Below, one piece after another: positions 5,504 through 14,045 of a DNA stretch of 47,493 bases (its first letter is position 1; the number at the start of each line of letters is the position of its first letter). This DNA comes from Nitrospira sp. (GTDB lineage: Bacteria > Nitrospirota > Thermodesulfovibrionia > Thermodesulfovibrionales > Dissulfurispiraceae), in assembly GCA_002634385.1 (NCBI GenBank), contig NSJL01000029.1, positions 1-47,493 of the forward strand, written 5' to 3'. A model generated the notes under the pieces. It searched no databases, had not been told where the DNA came from, and saw only the letters and a program-made list of their open reading frames with translations. The translations under genes and the position numbers were made by a program.

Positions 5504-7664
5504 AATCATCGGACGGAAAGAGAGGGGAAAGCAGGAGACCTGCAGCCTCGCCGTGAAGGGGCTCGACTGCGCCACCTGTGCGGAAAAGGTGCAGAGGGCC
5601 CTTATGCACCACCGGGGAGTCCTCGGGGTAACCATTTATCTCGGCACCGAAAGGGTAGACGTGCAATTCGATCCTTCGGTCATTAACAAGAAAGCCATTA
5701 TCGGCACCCTCAATGAGCTCGGGATAAAAGTAGCGGCGGAAAGGGGGGCGCATGAGCATGATCATGGAGGCGGGGCTTCCCGGCGTTTCGAGCTTCTGCG
5801 TATTGCGGGGGTACTTTTCCTGGTGCTCCTCGGTCTTGCAGGGGTGGGCAGGGGTTTCCTGCAGGAAAGGGGAGGGCTGATCCATATATGGGATATAGCG
5901 GCCATCCTTATCGGCGGGTATCCCCTCCTCCGGCATGCGTTCATCGACCTGAAGGAGAAGGCCATCACTGCGGACGTCTTCATGGCCCTGGGGGTCGTCT
6001 CCGCAACGGCTATCGGCGAGTTCCGTTCCGCCGCTGTCATCTCCCTCTTCATGCTGATCGCGGAGTTCCTCGACTCCTTTACTATGGACCGGTCGCGCTC
6101 CGCCATACGGGACCTCGTAGGCATGGCGCCGAAGACGGCGCGGGTGAAGAGGGGAGAAACCGAAGTGGAAATACCGGTGGAAGAGGTGAAGAAGGGCGAT
6201 ATCGTCCTTGTAAAACCGGGGGAAAAGATACCGGTGGAAGGGATCATCGTATCGGGGAGCAGCTTCGTCAACCAGGCCCCTATCACCGGCGAGTCACTGC
6301 CTGTTGAAAAGAAAGAGGGGGAAAGCGTCTATGCGGCGACCATCAACCAGCATGGGATCCTCTTTGTCAAAGTGACCCATACGGGAGAGGATACCACCTA
6401 CGCCCGGATCATCAAGCTCGTGGAGGAGGCGGAGTCCTCCAAGGCCCAGGTCCAGAAGGTCGCCGATAAGTTCGCCGCCTACTTCACTCCCGCCATCCTG
6501 GTTGTGGCGGTACTCACCCTGTTGCTAACCGGAAAACTCACCAACGCCATCGCCGTCCTCGTGGTGGCATGCCCCTGCACCGTCGCCATTGCCACGCCCC
6601 TTGCGGTGGTTGCGGGCATGGGGAAGGCGGCCAAACGGGGCATCATCATCAAGGGGGGGCGCTACCTCGAAGCCCTGGCAAAGGTGGATACCCTTGTAAT
6701 GGACAAAACCGGCACCCTGACCATAGGAGACCCGGTAGTCACCGATATCAAAGGGTTCTCCGGGCATAGCGACGAGGAAATCATCGCCTTTACCGCGGGT
6801 ACCGAGCGGTACTCCGAGCACCCCCTTGCGCGGGCCATCATGAAGAAAGCCCTTGAAATCGGTATAAAAATTCCGGAGCCCGATCAGTGCTGCATGCTCC
6901 CCGGAATGGGCATCGAGGCGGTGGTGCAGGGCAGCAATGTCCTCTTCGGCAGCAGGGAGCTGCTCCTGAACAAGAGCATTCATCTCTCCGCGGAGGTGGA
7001 GAAGTACATTGCCGAGCGGGAAGAGGAGGGAAAGACGGTCCTGCTGCTGGCCCAAGCCGGCTCCAATGGTCGCAATGGCTCTGTCGGCAGTAATGGCCAT
7101 AATGGAATGATTATCGGGGTGATTTCCGTTGCCGACATTGTCCGCGAGGGGACGGCGGAGGCGATCGCCGAGCTCAGGGAGATGGGCTTCCACGAACCGG
7201 TGATGCTGACCGGCGACAACCAGCGGACTGCCCACTCCATTGCCGCGACCCTGGGAATCGAGAAGGTGATGTTCCGGCTGCTTCCTGAGGATAAGGTAAA
7301 AAAGATCAAGGAGTTGGTGGCCGGGGGTCGGCAGGTCCTCATGGTGGGGGACGGGATCAACGACGCACCCGCCCTGGCGCAGGCCCATGTGGGCGTTGCG
7401 ATGGGGGCCGTGGGATCGGATGCGGCCATCGAGGCCTCGGACGTGGCTCTCATGCGCGATGAGTGGAAGCAGATCCCGGAGGCCATCAGGATCGGACGGA
7501 GCACCTTTTCGGTGATCCGTCAGAATATCGCCCTGGGCATCCTCTTCAACGTGGTCGGCATCGCACTGGCCTCCGTGGGCATCCTGTCCCCGGTCGGAGC
7601 GGCGGTCGCCCATATCATGCCGGATGTCCTGGTATTCCTGAACTCCTCCCGCCTCTTGAAGTAG
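5475..7664 (+). CDS. cadA: P1B-type heavy-metal-transporting ATPase (CadA/ZntA-like)
   Basis: This 729-residue pump exports soft metal ions using ATP. In order it has: an N-terminal heavy-metal domain with LDCATC (C32, C35), a His-rich stretch HEHDHGG (93-99), membrane helices, the actuator TGES (271-274), the membrane metal motif CPC (366-368), the phosphorylation site DKTGT (D410), the nucleotide-domain HP (449-450) and GDGIND (625-630). All catalytic residues are present. Odd: an Asn/Gly-rich insert (529-544, NGRNG...NGHNG) lies in the nucleotide-binding domain. The start at 5475 has a GAGGAAGAGG site and lies inside the end of the repressor gene. Cd/Zn/Pb specificity is inferred from the CadC-type partner, since the last helix does not show a standard signature I can read. 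Confidence 0.93.
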   Translation: MIDTTEEHPEIIGRKERGKQETCSLAVKGLDCATCAEKVQRALMHHRGVLGVTIYLGTERVDVQFDPSVINKKAIIGTLNELGIKVAAERGAHEHDHGGGASRRFELLRIAGVLFLVLLGLAGVGRGFLQERGGLIHIWDIAAILIGGYPLLRHAFIDLKEKAITADVFMALGVVSATAIGEFRSAAVISLFMLIAEFLDSFTMDRSRSAIRDLVGMAPKTARVKRGETEVEIPVEEVKKGDIVLVKPGEKIPVEGIIVSGSSFVNQAPITGESLPVEKKEGESVYAATINQHGILFVKVTHTGEDTTYARIIKLVEEAESSKAQVQKVADKFAAYFTPAILVVAVLTLLLTGKLTNAIAVLVVACPCTVAIATPLAVVAGMGKAAKRGIIIKGGRYLEALAKVDTLVMDKTGTLTIGDPVVTDIKGFSGHSDEEIIAFTAGTERYSEHPLARAIMKKALEIGIKIPEPDQCCMLPGMGIEAVVQGSNVLFGSRELLLNKSIHLSAEVEKYIAEREEEGKTVLLLAQAGSNGRNGSVGSNGHNGMIIGVISVADIVREGTAEAIAELREMGFHEPVMLTGDNQRTAHSIAATLGIEKVMFRLLPEDKVKKIKELVAGGRQVLMVGDGINDAPALAQAHVGVAMGAVGSDAAIEASDVALMRDEWKQIPEAIRIGRSTFSVIRQNIALGILFNVVGIALASVGILSPVGAAVAHIMPDVLVFLNSSRLLK

Positions 7665-7683
7665 ACCGTTTGTCCCCTGATGG

Positions 7684-7731
7684 GTGCGATCAAACTGGTG
7701 GCGCAAAGAAGAGTTGCAGAGGAGGGGGAGG
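7684..7731 (+). repeat. dispersed repeat, left segment, copy 1
   Basis: About 48 bases resembling 27376-27424. The last 17 bases (TGCAGAGGAGGGGGAGG) are identical in both copies and the rest is diverged with one indel. It starts 20 bases after the metal-ATPase stop. Confidence 0.65.
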
Positions 7732-7967
7732 CTGCAGGGAGAAAGGACGATAGAAGGAGTGATCGGAACAGGACTCCTTGGGTGTGGGCAAGGGGTACCC
7801 TCTTTCTTTGCGAGCGAATTCCTCCGTGGTCTCAGGGGATCTCCTCATTCCCCTCCCTCGAGGGGAGGGGAGAAAGGGGAGGGTGTCCTGGTCCCCTCTG
7901 CTCTTCCAGACACTCGCTGCAGACAAGAGGATACCCCCCTGCCCTCGTCATACTCAGCTTCAGAATC

Positions 7968-8131
7968 CGTCACTCAGGGAGAAAGCCGGAGCCCCTCTAC
8001 GCCGTCACCCCGGAGAGAGTCGGAATCCCTCAAAGCCGTCACCCCGGCGAAAGCCGGGGTCCAGAGTCTTTGAACCGGAGTCTTTCGGAAAAGGACTGGA
8101 TCCCGGCTCAGAGGATCCGCCGGGATGACGG
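7968..8131. repeat. tandem degenerate hairpin repeats of the GTCACCCCGGCGAAAGCCGGGG type
   Basis: Three units begin CGTCAC at 7968, 8003 and 8037 (period 34-35). The third is the best preserved, with CCCCGGC-gaaa-GCCGGGG forming a perfect stem. A partly complementary, inverted end follows (GGATCCCGGC...GCCGGGATGACGG, 8098-8131). This is a common intergenic REP-like repeat, not a gene. Confidence 0.75.
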
Positions 8132-8622
8132 CAGAAGAAAAGAGAGGGGAGAGGGACCCCCTCTTTCTCTCTCTCCCAAAAGGAATGCATGTTTGATGGG
8201 CATGCATGATGAAGAAGAGGGGAGTCCTTGACAAGAATAAACCAGGGGACAGGGGGTGAGTGCTCCCTCTCTCAGAGAGGGGAGGAGGGGAGTTCTGAGC
8301 GGACCTTAGCTCTTGTTCGTCTCCTCTCTTCGTGAAACGGAGGGGCCACCACAGTGCATGTTTGAGCGGAAGCGAGTTTGCGCTGTGGTAACGGAGTGAG
8401 CGGTAGAGAGGCAGAACAAGAGGTCGGGGAGCGAAGGACTTCACGACTCCCCTCACACAGAGGGGAGAGGTCAGAGGAGAGCCTACCCGGAGGAGACGGG
8501 AATCTGAAACAACTATTTGCGAGGGAGTACGGTGATTCGTTGCATTGCAAGGAAAGGAACCCCCTGCCCCTCACTCACCCAAAAGAGAGCGCATTATGAG
8601 GAGACGCAGAAATCTCTCGTGA

Positions 8623-8672
8623 GAGCGATGACTCTTTGCTGCCCTCGCCATACCAAAAAGTATATGCCACCA
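8623..8672 (+). repeat. dispersed repeat, right segment, copy 1
   Basis: Resembles 27469-27518: GAGCGATGACTCT is shared (GAGAGCGATGACTCT versus CGAGCGATGACTCT), followed by a matching CCATACCA...GTGCCA-like stretch. Here it lies about 890 bases from the left segment; near 27.4 kb the two are only 44 bases apart. Confidence 0.65.
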
Positions 8673-8760
8673 ACTTGATGGTATCCTGTGATTTTTCCCG
8701 TGCAGATTCTTTTCTTCCCGTGGTATGATGATGTCGAAAAAACAGCAGGGGAGGGGCATT

Positions 8761-9057
8761 ATGCAGGCGTTGAGCAATTTTCTCCGGTTTTTTACCGACA
8801 CCAGCACGTTGACTATTCCCTTCGGGCAGATGCTCATTTTCGTTGTCATCAATTCCTTCTGTCTTCTTCTCGGGAAGTATAAGCTGGGACTACTGGTTTC
8901 CTACTGTTTCGTCCTCTTCTGGGGCTTCATCTCGAACAGGGAATTCTTCATCGACACCTTCGGTCAGACTACCTGGGGACTGATTATCTATGTCCTTTCC
9001 GGCATTGTCATGGTGGTGGTGCTGATTATAGGATTTTTCCAAAGCAGCAGGGAATAG
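8761..9057 (+). CDS. small inner-membrane hypothetical protein
   Basis: This is a 98-residue protein with three predicted membrane helices: about residues 21-38 (FGQMLIFVVINSFCLLLG), 42-59 (LGLLVSYCFVLFWGF) and 72-92. Short charged loops lie between them and the tail is basic/acidic. The ATG at 8761 was chosen over one at 8725 because GGAGGGG precedes it closely. No catalytic residues stand out and I cannot name the function. It lies alone between two repeat-rich stretches. Confidence 0.65.
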   Translation: MQALSNFLRFFTDTSTLTIPFGQMLIFVVINSFCLLLGKYKLGLLVSYCFVLFWGFISNREFFIDTFGQTTWGLIIYVLSGIVMVVVLIIGFFQSSRE

Positions 9058-9137
9058 ACCCGTTCACTTCCCGCCCCCTCCTGCCCCGACCCCGGAGAGA
9101 ACGCATCAAAGTGCCCGGCCAGTGGGTATCCCCTTGC

Positions 9138-9380
9138 GATTGCTTCGCTCCGCTCCTAATGACGCGCAGGGTCATTTTAGAAGGAATCCCTGCTGCCCCG
9201 GGGATCAGGGGCTCCTAATGACAGGGGGAAAAGAGCAATGACAGGGGAGTGATCCCTCTCTTTTGTCTCTCTCTGCCTTTTTCTGCCTCTCTTCTGCCGT
9301 ATCTGCTGTCTCACCCTGCCTTCCTCTGTCTCTCCTCCTGGCTTTGTCATTGCGAAGGGCCGTACCCTGAAAGCAATCCC
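9138..9380. repeat. pair of REP-like GTCATT...GAAGCAATC repeats in opposite orientation
   Basis: The stretch 9058-9579 has no gene. It holds GTCATTAGGAGCGGAGCGAA... on the minus strand (9138-9163) and a diverged GTCATTGCGAAGGGC...GAAAGCAATCC on the plus strand (9346-9380). This is the widespread intergenic repeat type with consensus GTCATTGCGAGGAGCGAAGC. A third GTCATT lies near 9173. Confidence 0.6.
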
Positions 9381-9431
9381 CTTTCTCTTTGCGGCCGTTT
9401 CTTTGCACGGCACCCGCTTTTCAGTTGCTTT

Positions 9432-9460
9432 TTGCTTTTTGTTGTTTAATTTGTGATAAT
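9432..9460 (+). promoter_or_regulatory. putative promoter of the PEPCK-like operon
   Basis: TTGCTT (9432-9437), 17 bases, GATAAT (9455-9460), with TG before the -10. Transcription near 9467 would give a leader of about 113 nt. Confidence 0.4.
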
Positions 9461-9537
9461 ACAAGATTGTCTGCATTCCTGCTGTGCTGTATTTTGTTTT
9501 TCCGTCTCCTCACGTTGCCGGCAATAAAAAAAGTATG

Positions 9538-9552
9538 CAATTTTGAAAATTG
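9538..9552 (+). promoter_or_regulatory. perfect palindrome before the PEPCK-like gene
   Basis: CAATTTT-G-AAAATTG, 15 bases, ends 12 bases before the ribosome site AAGGAGG. It could be an operator within the leader; no regulator gene lies nearby. Confidence 0.35.
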
Positions 9553-9579
9553 AGCACTACCGCAAGGAGGATCCCGCAC

Positions 9580-11241
9580 ATGGCAACCAATCACCGGCTA
9601 CCCTGCTCCGCATGGAGGGCGCTGATAGAAAGCGCGTTCTACGCCAACTCCGTCAGGAAGACCACCATGGCAGAGCTGTACAAGCTTGCACTCAGGCAGC
9701 CCGAGGTGATGGCGACCTCCCATCCTTTCTATAAACCCGACCAATTCGGCCTGCCCAAGGATGCCAAGGTACTTGTCTCCAACGACGGGGGCATTGTCGG
9801 CCGTACCGCCCGGGCGAGGAGACTGGTCAGGGAGATGGGCAAGGAGAAGGACAAGTACCTGAGGATCCTCGGAGAAGCGGTCTACCAGTTGAACAGGCGC
9901 GAGGGGCTGTGGCTCGAAGCCATTGTGGGGCTCCACCACGACTTCATGATCAAGGCCCACCTCCTGAGTCCGGTAACCGATGCGAAAAACATGCTCGACT
10001 GGGGCCTTAACTTTACCCCCTGGATGAAGCCGTGGACCGACATGTTCAAGAAATCGCGCCCCCTGGAAGAGCCCGATATCATGGTATTCGCCGATCCCGA
10101 GTGGTCCGACCCCGAATTCCCCAACGGCCTGGTGATCATCGATGAGAGCGAAAACTGCATCGCCATCCTCGGGCTGCGCTACTTCGGGGAGAGGAAGAAG
10201 GGAACCCTGACCCTCGCCTGGACGGCCGGCGTTCGTCACAATATGGTGGCCTGCCACGGCGGCATCAAGACCATCGGCACCCATCCACCGGTAGCCGTTT
10301 TCGGTCTTTCGGGCTCCGGCAAGTCTTCCATCACCAACAGCCATGACCATGCGGGGACATTGAAAAAAAGCGAGAAGGTCACAGTGGTGCACGACGACGC
10401 CTTTCTCATCGACCTCGATAACGATATCACTGTGGCTCTCGAGCCGAGCCTCTTCGATAAGACTGATGCGGTGGAATTCAACGATCCGCTCATCAAATAC
10501 TTCTACTCCGCGCAGAACGTGGCGGTCACTGAGCCCGAGCCCGGCAGGAGGGTAATGGTATGCCGGGATATCAGGAACGACAACGGCCGCTGCATAAAGG
10601 CCCGTGACATGTTCAACCATGCCACTTCCTGCAAAAAGCCGGGAAAGGTAGTCTGGTTGCAGAAAGACCCCTCCCTTCCCCCCATCTGCAAGATCGCGGA
10701 CAGGGGCCTCGCCGTGGCCATGGGCGCCTCCCTGAGCACCATGAGGGCGAAGGGCGTAGAGAACGTTCCCGCGGAAGAGCTGGCAAAGCTCGTCATCGAG
10801 CCCTTCGCCAATCCCTTCAGGGTACACCCCCTGACCGTGGATTGTCAGCAGTTCATGAAGCTCTTCAAAAGCGGGACGGAATGCTATATTATGAATACTC
10901 ACGCCTTCGGGATGCCCGGCAGCGAGGTGGACATCCCCAAGGAGCTGTCCCTCTCCATCGTGACCGAGATGACCCGGGACAAGATAGAGTGGAGGGATTG
11001 GAAAGTCTTCCCGGGGCTCATGGTCCCCCGGAACGGTAACGAGCTCTTCGGCCCCGATTTTGACAAGAAATACAAGCCGTCTCGGGATACGGCCTACCTC
11101 CAGTTCCTGAGAAACAGGATGCAGGACCGCATTACCTATCTCTCCAACAAGAGGGATATCGACCACGACATGGAGAGCTCCTTCATCGATCCGCTGGTGG
11201 AGGCGAGAGTGGTCATCGACAGGATATTGAACCCGATCTAG
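9580..11241 (+). CDS. divergent ATP-type phosphoenolpyruvate carboxykinase-like protein
   Basis: This is a 553-residue protein. PEPCK (ATP) converts oxaloacetate and ATP to PEP, CO2 and ADP. The P-loop FGLSGSGKSS (241-250) matches the PEPCK form GLSGTGKTT. The following acidic motif is HDDAFLIDLD (271-280) where PEPCK has GDDE. Later come an ANPFRVHP segment and a NTHAFG motif, in the order of the C-terminal domain. The sequence is clearly related to PckA but diverged, so another kinase or decarboxylase substrate is possible. The ATG at 9580 was chosen for its AAGGAGG site; an upstream start at 9550 has none. It heads a co-oriented set with an M50 protease, trpS and a ThiF-like gene. Confidence 0.72.
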   Translation: MATNHRLPCSAWRALIESAFYANSVRKTTMAELYKLALRQPEVMATSHPFYKPDQFGLPKDAKVLVSNDGGIVGRTARARRLVREMGKEKDKYLRILGEAVYQLNRREGLWLEAIVGLHHDFMIKAHLLSPVTDAKNMLDWGLNFTPWMKPWTDMFKKSRPLEEPDIMVFADPEWSDPEFPNGLVIIDESENCIAILGLRYFGERKKGTLTLAWTAGVRHNMVACHGGIKTIGTHPPVAVFGLSGSGKSSITNSHDHAGTLKKSEKVTVVHDDAFLIDLDNDITVALEPSLFDKTDAVEFNDPLIKYFYSAQNVAVTEPEPGRRVMVCRDIRNDNGRCIKARDMFNHATSCKKPGKVVWLQKDPSLPPICKIADRGLAVAMGASLSTMRAKGVENVPAEELAKLVIEPFANPFRVHPLTVDCQQFMKLFKSGTECYIMNTHAFGMPGSEVDIPKELSLSIVTEMTRDKIEWRDWKVFPGLMVPRNGNELFGPDFDKKYKPSRDTAYLQFLRNRMQDRITYLSNKRDIDHDMESSFIDPLVEARVVIDRILNPI

Positions 11242-11276
11242 CCGGCAGAGCCGGCGGAGGCACGTAGAGGTACAGA

Positions 11277-11945
11277 ATGGACGTAGCGTATATAGTACGG
11301 CAGGTCATCATCTCTGCCATCCCCATCCTTATCGCCATTGTCGTGCATGAGGTGGCTCACGGGTATGTCGCCTTCAAGCTGGGAGACCCAACGGCAAAGA
11401 TGCTGGGCAGGCTGACCCTGAATCCCCTTGCCCATATCGACCCGTTCGGGACCATCCTCATGCCGATCATGCTGTTCGTCTTTACCAACGGGCAGTTTGT
11501 CTTCGGGTATGCAAAACCGGTGCCCATCAACCCCCGTAATTTCAGGAACCCGAAGCGGGATATGGCCCTCTCTGCAGCCGGGGGCCCCGGGAGCAACATT
11601 CTCCTTGCGCTGCTGAGTGTCATCCTGCTCAAGTATGTGATTGTCCCCTCGTCCGTCCTGGTACCCGAGGAGGTGACGGCAAAAGTCCTCAAACCGGTGG
11701 TGATGATGCTTACCGCAGGCGTGAGTGTGAATGTCATCCTCGCCTCCTTCAACCTGATCCCCATTCCGCCCCTCGACGGGGGGAGGGTACTCATGGGGTT
11801 CCTGCCCTACCGCCAGTCGGAGGCGCTGGGGAAAATCGAGCCCTTCGGAATGATCGTGGTCCTTGTACTGGTGGCGACGGGACTGGCAGGCTATGTAGTG
11901 CGTCCCCTGGTAACGCTGTTTCTCGGACTGATCGGCATATTTTGA
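11277..11945 (+). CDS. site-2 protease family (M50) membrane metalloprotease
   Basis: This is a 222-residue integral membrane protein of the short, PDZ-less M50 type. The zinc motif HEVAH (24-28) lies in the first helix. The second conserved motif, NLIPIPPLDGG (159-169), supplies the third ligand Asp. Several further helices follow and the length is standard. Such enzymes cut transmembrane substrates within the membrane; the substrate here is unknown. It lies 35 bases after the PEPCK-like gene and 56 bases before trpS, an M50-trpS order often seen in bacteria. Confidence 0.9.
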   Translation: MDVAYIVRQVIISAIPILIAIVVHEVAHGYVAFKLGDPTAKMLGRLTLNPLAHIDPFGTILMPIMLFVFTNGQFVFGYAKPVPINPRNFRNPKRDMALSAAGGPGSNILLALLSVILLKYVIVPSSVLVPEEVTAKVLKPVVMMLTAGVSVNVILASFNLIPIPPLDGGRVLMGFLPYRQSEALGKIEPFGMIVVLVLVATGLAGYVVRPLVTLFLGLIGIF

Positions 11946-12001
11946 GATCTGCCCCTGCCCGCAGGGAAAAAACCTTATTATCGTTAGTGAAAGGAGGAAC
12001 G

Positions 12002-12988
12002 ATGAAGAGAGAGCGTGTGTTGAGCGGTATGCAGGCGAGCGGAAAGCTGCACCTCGGCAATCTCGTGGGCGCGTTGAAAAACTGGGTCAGTCTTCAGGAT
12101 GCCTATGACTGTTTTTACTTCGTGGCTGACTGGCACGCCCTGACCACTGGGTATGCAAACCCTTCCTCCATAAAAGAGAGCACCACGGACCTGCTCATCA
12201 ACTTCATTGCCGCCGGACTCGACCCCGACAAGTCCACCATTTTTATACAATCCATGGTGCCCCAGCATGCGGAGCTGCACCTTCTGCTCTCCATGATAAC
12301 CCCTGTCGGATGGCTCGAGAGGGTGCCCACGTACAAGGAAAAACAGGAGCAGCTCCAGGACAGGGACCTGTCCACGTACGGCTTTCTGGGATACCCCGTC
12401 CTCCAGACAGCGGATATTGTCATCTACCGGGCGAAGTATGTCCCTGTGGGGGTCGACCAGTTGCCCCACCTGGAGATCTCCCGTGAGATAGCCCGAAGAT
12501 TCAATTATCTTTACCGGGAGGTCTTTCCCGAGCCGGAGGGTCTGCTCACCGAGTTTCCCAAGGTGGTGGGATTGGACGGAAGAAAGATGTCCAAGAGCTA
12601 CGACAATGCTATCTACCTGAGCGATACCCCCGAAGTGGTGGAGCAGAAGATACGGACCATGATGACCGATCCCGCGCGCAAGAGGAGGACCGATAAGGGA
12701 GACCCGGAGCTGTCCCCGGTGTACCAACTCCACAAGATCTTCTCCTCCAAAGAGGAGCAGGAGGAGGTCGCGCAGGGGTGCAGGACCGCAGGAATCGGCT
12801 GTATCGACTGCAAGAAGGTCCTTATCAGGAATGTCTTTCACTATCTCGCTCCCCTCTGGGAAAAACGCAACGAGCTCGTCAGCAACCCGAAGATGCTCTT
12901 CGATATTGCCCGGAAAGGATCGGAAAAGGCAAAGGCCGAAACGGAAGAAACCATGAAAATCGTTCGTGAGATCATGGGATTATCATAG
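12002..12988 (+). CDS. trpS: tryptophanyl-tRNA synthetase
   Basis: This 328-residue class I synthetase charges tRNA-Trp with tryptophan. The HIGH-type motif is SGKLHLGN (13-20) and the KMSKS loop is intact (195-199). Family signatures VADWHAL and LQTADIVIYRA are present and the length is typical. The ATG at 12002 follows AAAGGAGGAACG, an ideal ribosome site; a frame open from 11942 has none. It lies 11 bases before the ThiF-like gene. Confidence 0.97.
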   Translation: MKRERVLSGMQASGKLHLGNLVGALKNWVSLQDAYDCFYFVADWHALTTGYANPSSIKESTTDLLINFIAAGLDPDKSTIFIQSMVPQHAELHLLLSMITPVGWLERVPTYKEKQEQLQDRDLSTYGFLGYPVLQTADIVIYRAKYVPVGVDQLPHLEISREIARRFNYLYREVFPEPEGLLTEFPKVVGLDGRKMSKSYDNAIYLSDTPEVVEQKIRTMMTDPARKRRTDKGDPELSPVYQLHKIFSSKEEQEEVAQGCRTAGIGCIDCKKVLIRNVFHYLAPLWEKRNELVSNPKMLFDIARKGSEKAKAETEETMKIVREIMGLS

Positions 12989-12999
12989 GGAGGGAGACG

Positions 13000-13734
13000 A
13001 TGTTATCTGCTGAAGAAGTAAAGAGGTACACCCGTCAGATGATGATGGACACATGGGGAGAGGAGACGCAAAAGAAACTGAAGAACGCCACTGTCTTTAT
13101 CGCCGGCGCAGGGGGGCTTGGATCGCCCGTCTCGATCTATCTTGCTGTCGCCGGCATCGGGAATATACGGATCTGCGATTTCGACTCGCCGGACTGGTCG
13201 AACCTGAACAGGCAAATCCTGCATAATCACAACAGAATAGGCACCAACAAGGCGCTTTCCGCAAAGCAGACCCTTTTGGAGCTCAACCCGAGCATCACTA
13301 TCACCGCTATCACCGACAAGATCGTTGCGGAAAACGTGGATGAACTGGTAGGGAACGCCCAGTTGATCGTCGACTGCATGGACAATTTTCCCACCCGCTA
13401 CCTCCTGAACGAGAGCGCCATCAGGAAAGGGATTCCTCTCGTCTACGGGAGTATCTGGGGACTGGAGGGGCGTCTCAGCTTTATCAGTCCGCCCGAGACC
13501 CCCTGCCTCAAGTGCATGTTCCCCGAGGCGCCCCCCTCGGAAGTATTTCCGGTGGTGGGAGCGACCCCCGGCGTCATCGGCACCCTTCAGGCCATGGAGG
13601 CAATCAAGTACCTCGCCGGGGTCGGCGAGAACCTGAAAGGAAAAATCCTTGTCTGGGAAGGGAAAAAAGTGGTATTCAAACACTACAAGGCATACAGGGA
13701 CCCCGAATGCCCCGTATGCAGCACATTGAAATAA
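13000..13734 (+). CDS. ThiF/MoeB/HesA-family E1-like adenylyltransferase
   Basis: This 244-residue enzyme would adenylate the C-terminus of a ubiquitin-like sulfur carrier (ThiS or MoaD type). The nucleotide motif GAGGLGS (36-42) starts a Rossmann fold. NLNRQILH (68-75) and CMDNFPTRYLLN are the family's catalytic region. Structural zinc Cys pairs are CLKC (near 165-168) and CPVC (238-241). The length fits the short MoeB/ThiF form without a rhodanese domain. No thiS, moaD or other cofactor gene is nearby, so thiamine or molybdopterin cannot be chosen. It probably belongs to the trpS operon. Confidence 0.9.
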   Translation: MLSAEEVKRYTRQMMMDTWGEETQKKLKNATVFIAGAGGLGSPVSIYLAVAGIGNIRICDFDSPDWSNLNRQILHNHNRIGTNKALSAKQTLLELNPSITITAITDKIVAENVDELVGNAQLIVDCMDNFPTRYLLNESAIRKGIPLVYGSIWGLEGRLSFISPPETPCLKCMFPEAPPSEVFPVVGATPGVIGTLQAMEAIKYLAGVGENLKGKILVWEGKKVVFKHYKAYRDPECPVCSTLK

Positions 13735-13745
13735 AAGGAACGTAC

Positions 13746-13931
13746 TCAGGAAGAAGCAGTTTCCTCCGCAGAGGGGCTGCTCCCTTCCTCACTCCCTTCC
13801 GGGGGAGCTTCTTCTTTCCCTTCTTTTGCCTTTTCTTTTTTGAAGCGCCGCTGTCTCTTCTCTTCCTGCTCCTTCTGGCGCATTAACTCTTTCTTCCGTT
13901 TCTCACTCTTATATGATCCGCTTTTCGCCAA
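13746..13931 (-). CDS. small, highly charged hypothetical protein with a TTG start
   Basis: This 61-residue protein begins AKSGSYKSEKRKKELMRQ, continues as a Lys/Arg/Glu-rich helix (to about residue 37) and ends in a Pro/Ser/Glu-rich acidic tail. The start is TTG at 13931, supported by GGGAGGGGG seven bases upstream. The basic helix could bind nucleic acid or ribosomes, but this is only suggested by composition. It ends 12 bases from the convergent ThiF-like gene. Confidence 0.55.
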   Translation of the reverse strand: MAKSGSYKSEKRKKELMRQKEQEEKRQRRFKKEKAKEGKEEAPPEGSEEGSSPSAEETASS

Positions 13932-14045
13932 AATTCCCCCCTCCCTTTAGGATGCGCTTTGTATATTGTATGATCATCCCGGCATCAGACGCACTTATGG
14001 ACAGTATATCACAGGTACGCGTTCGAGGAGAGGATCTTCTCCCGT

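Larger units (their letters stand above)
7665..8760. other. 1.1-kb gene-free region rich in repeats
   Basis: I see no convincing gene here. The frames that stay open are low-complexity, carry no ribosome sites and overlap in several phases. The region holds tandem 35-bp repeat units (7968-8068), several CCCCTC/GAGGGG hairpins (around 7850-7885, 8265-8290 and 8445-8470) and two segments (7684-7731 and 8623-8672) that recur together near 27.4 kb. Confidence 0.7.

Noticed and set aside
7968..8131. Possible CRISPR array (period near 35)
   Set aside because: Only three degenerate units with no distinct repeat/spacer division and no cas genes; it is a REP-like tandem hairpin repeat.
7680..8231. 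Open frames in the repeat region after the metal ATPase
   Set aside because: They are built from repeat sequence, overlap in several phases, and lack ribosome sites and any domain.
8340..8440. tRNA-like stem pattern
   Set aside because: No acceptor stem, T-loop or anticodon arm could be assembled; no tRNA or rRNA was found anywhere in the window.
9598..11166. Minus-strand frame of 522 codons opposite the PEPCK-like gene
   Set aside because: Shadow of the real gene; the plus frame has the P-loop, ribosome site and operon context.
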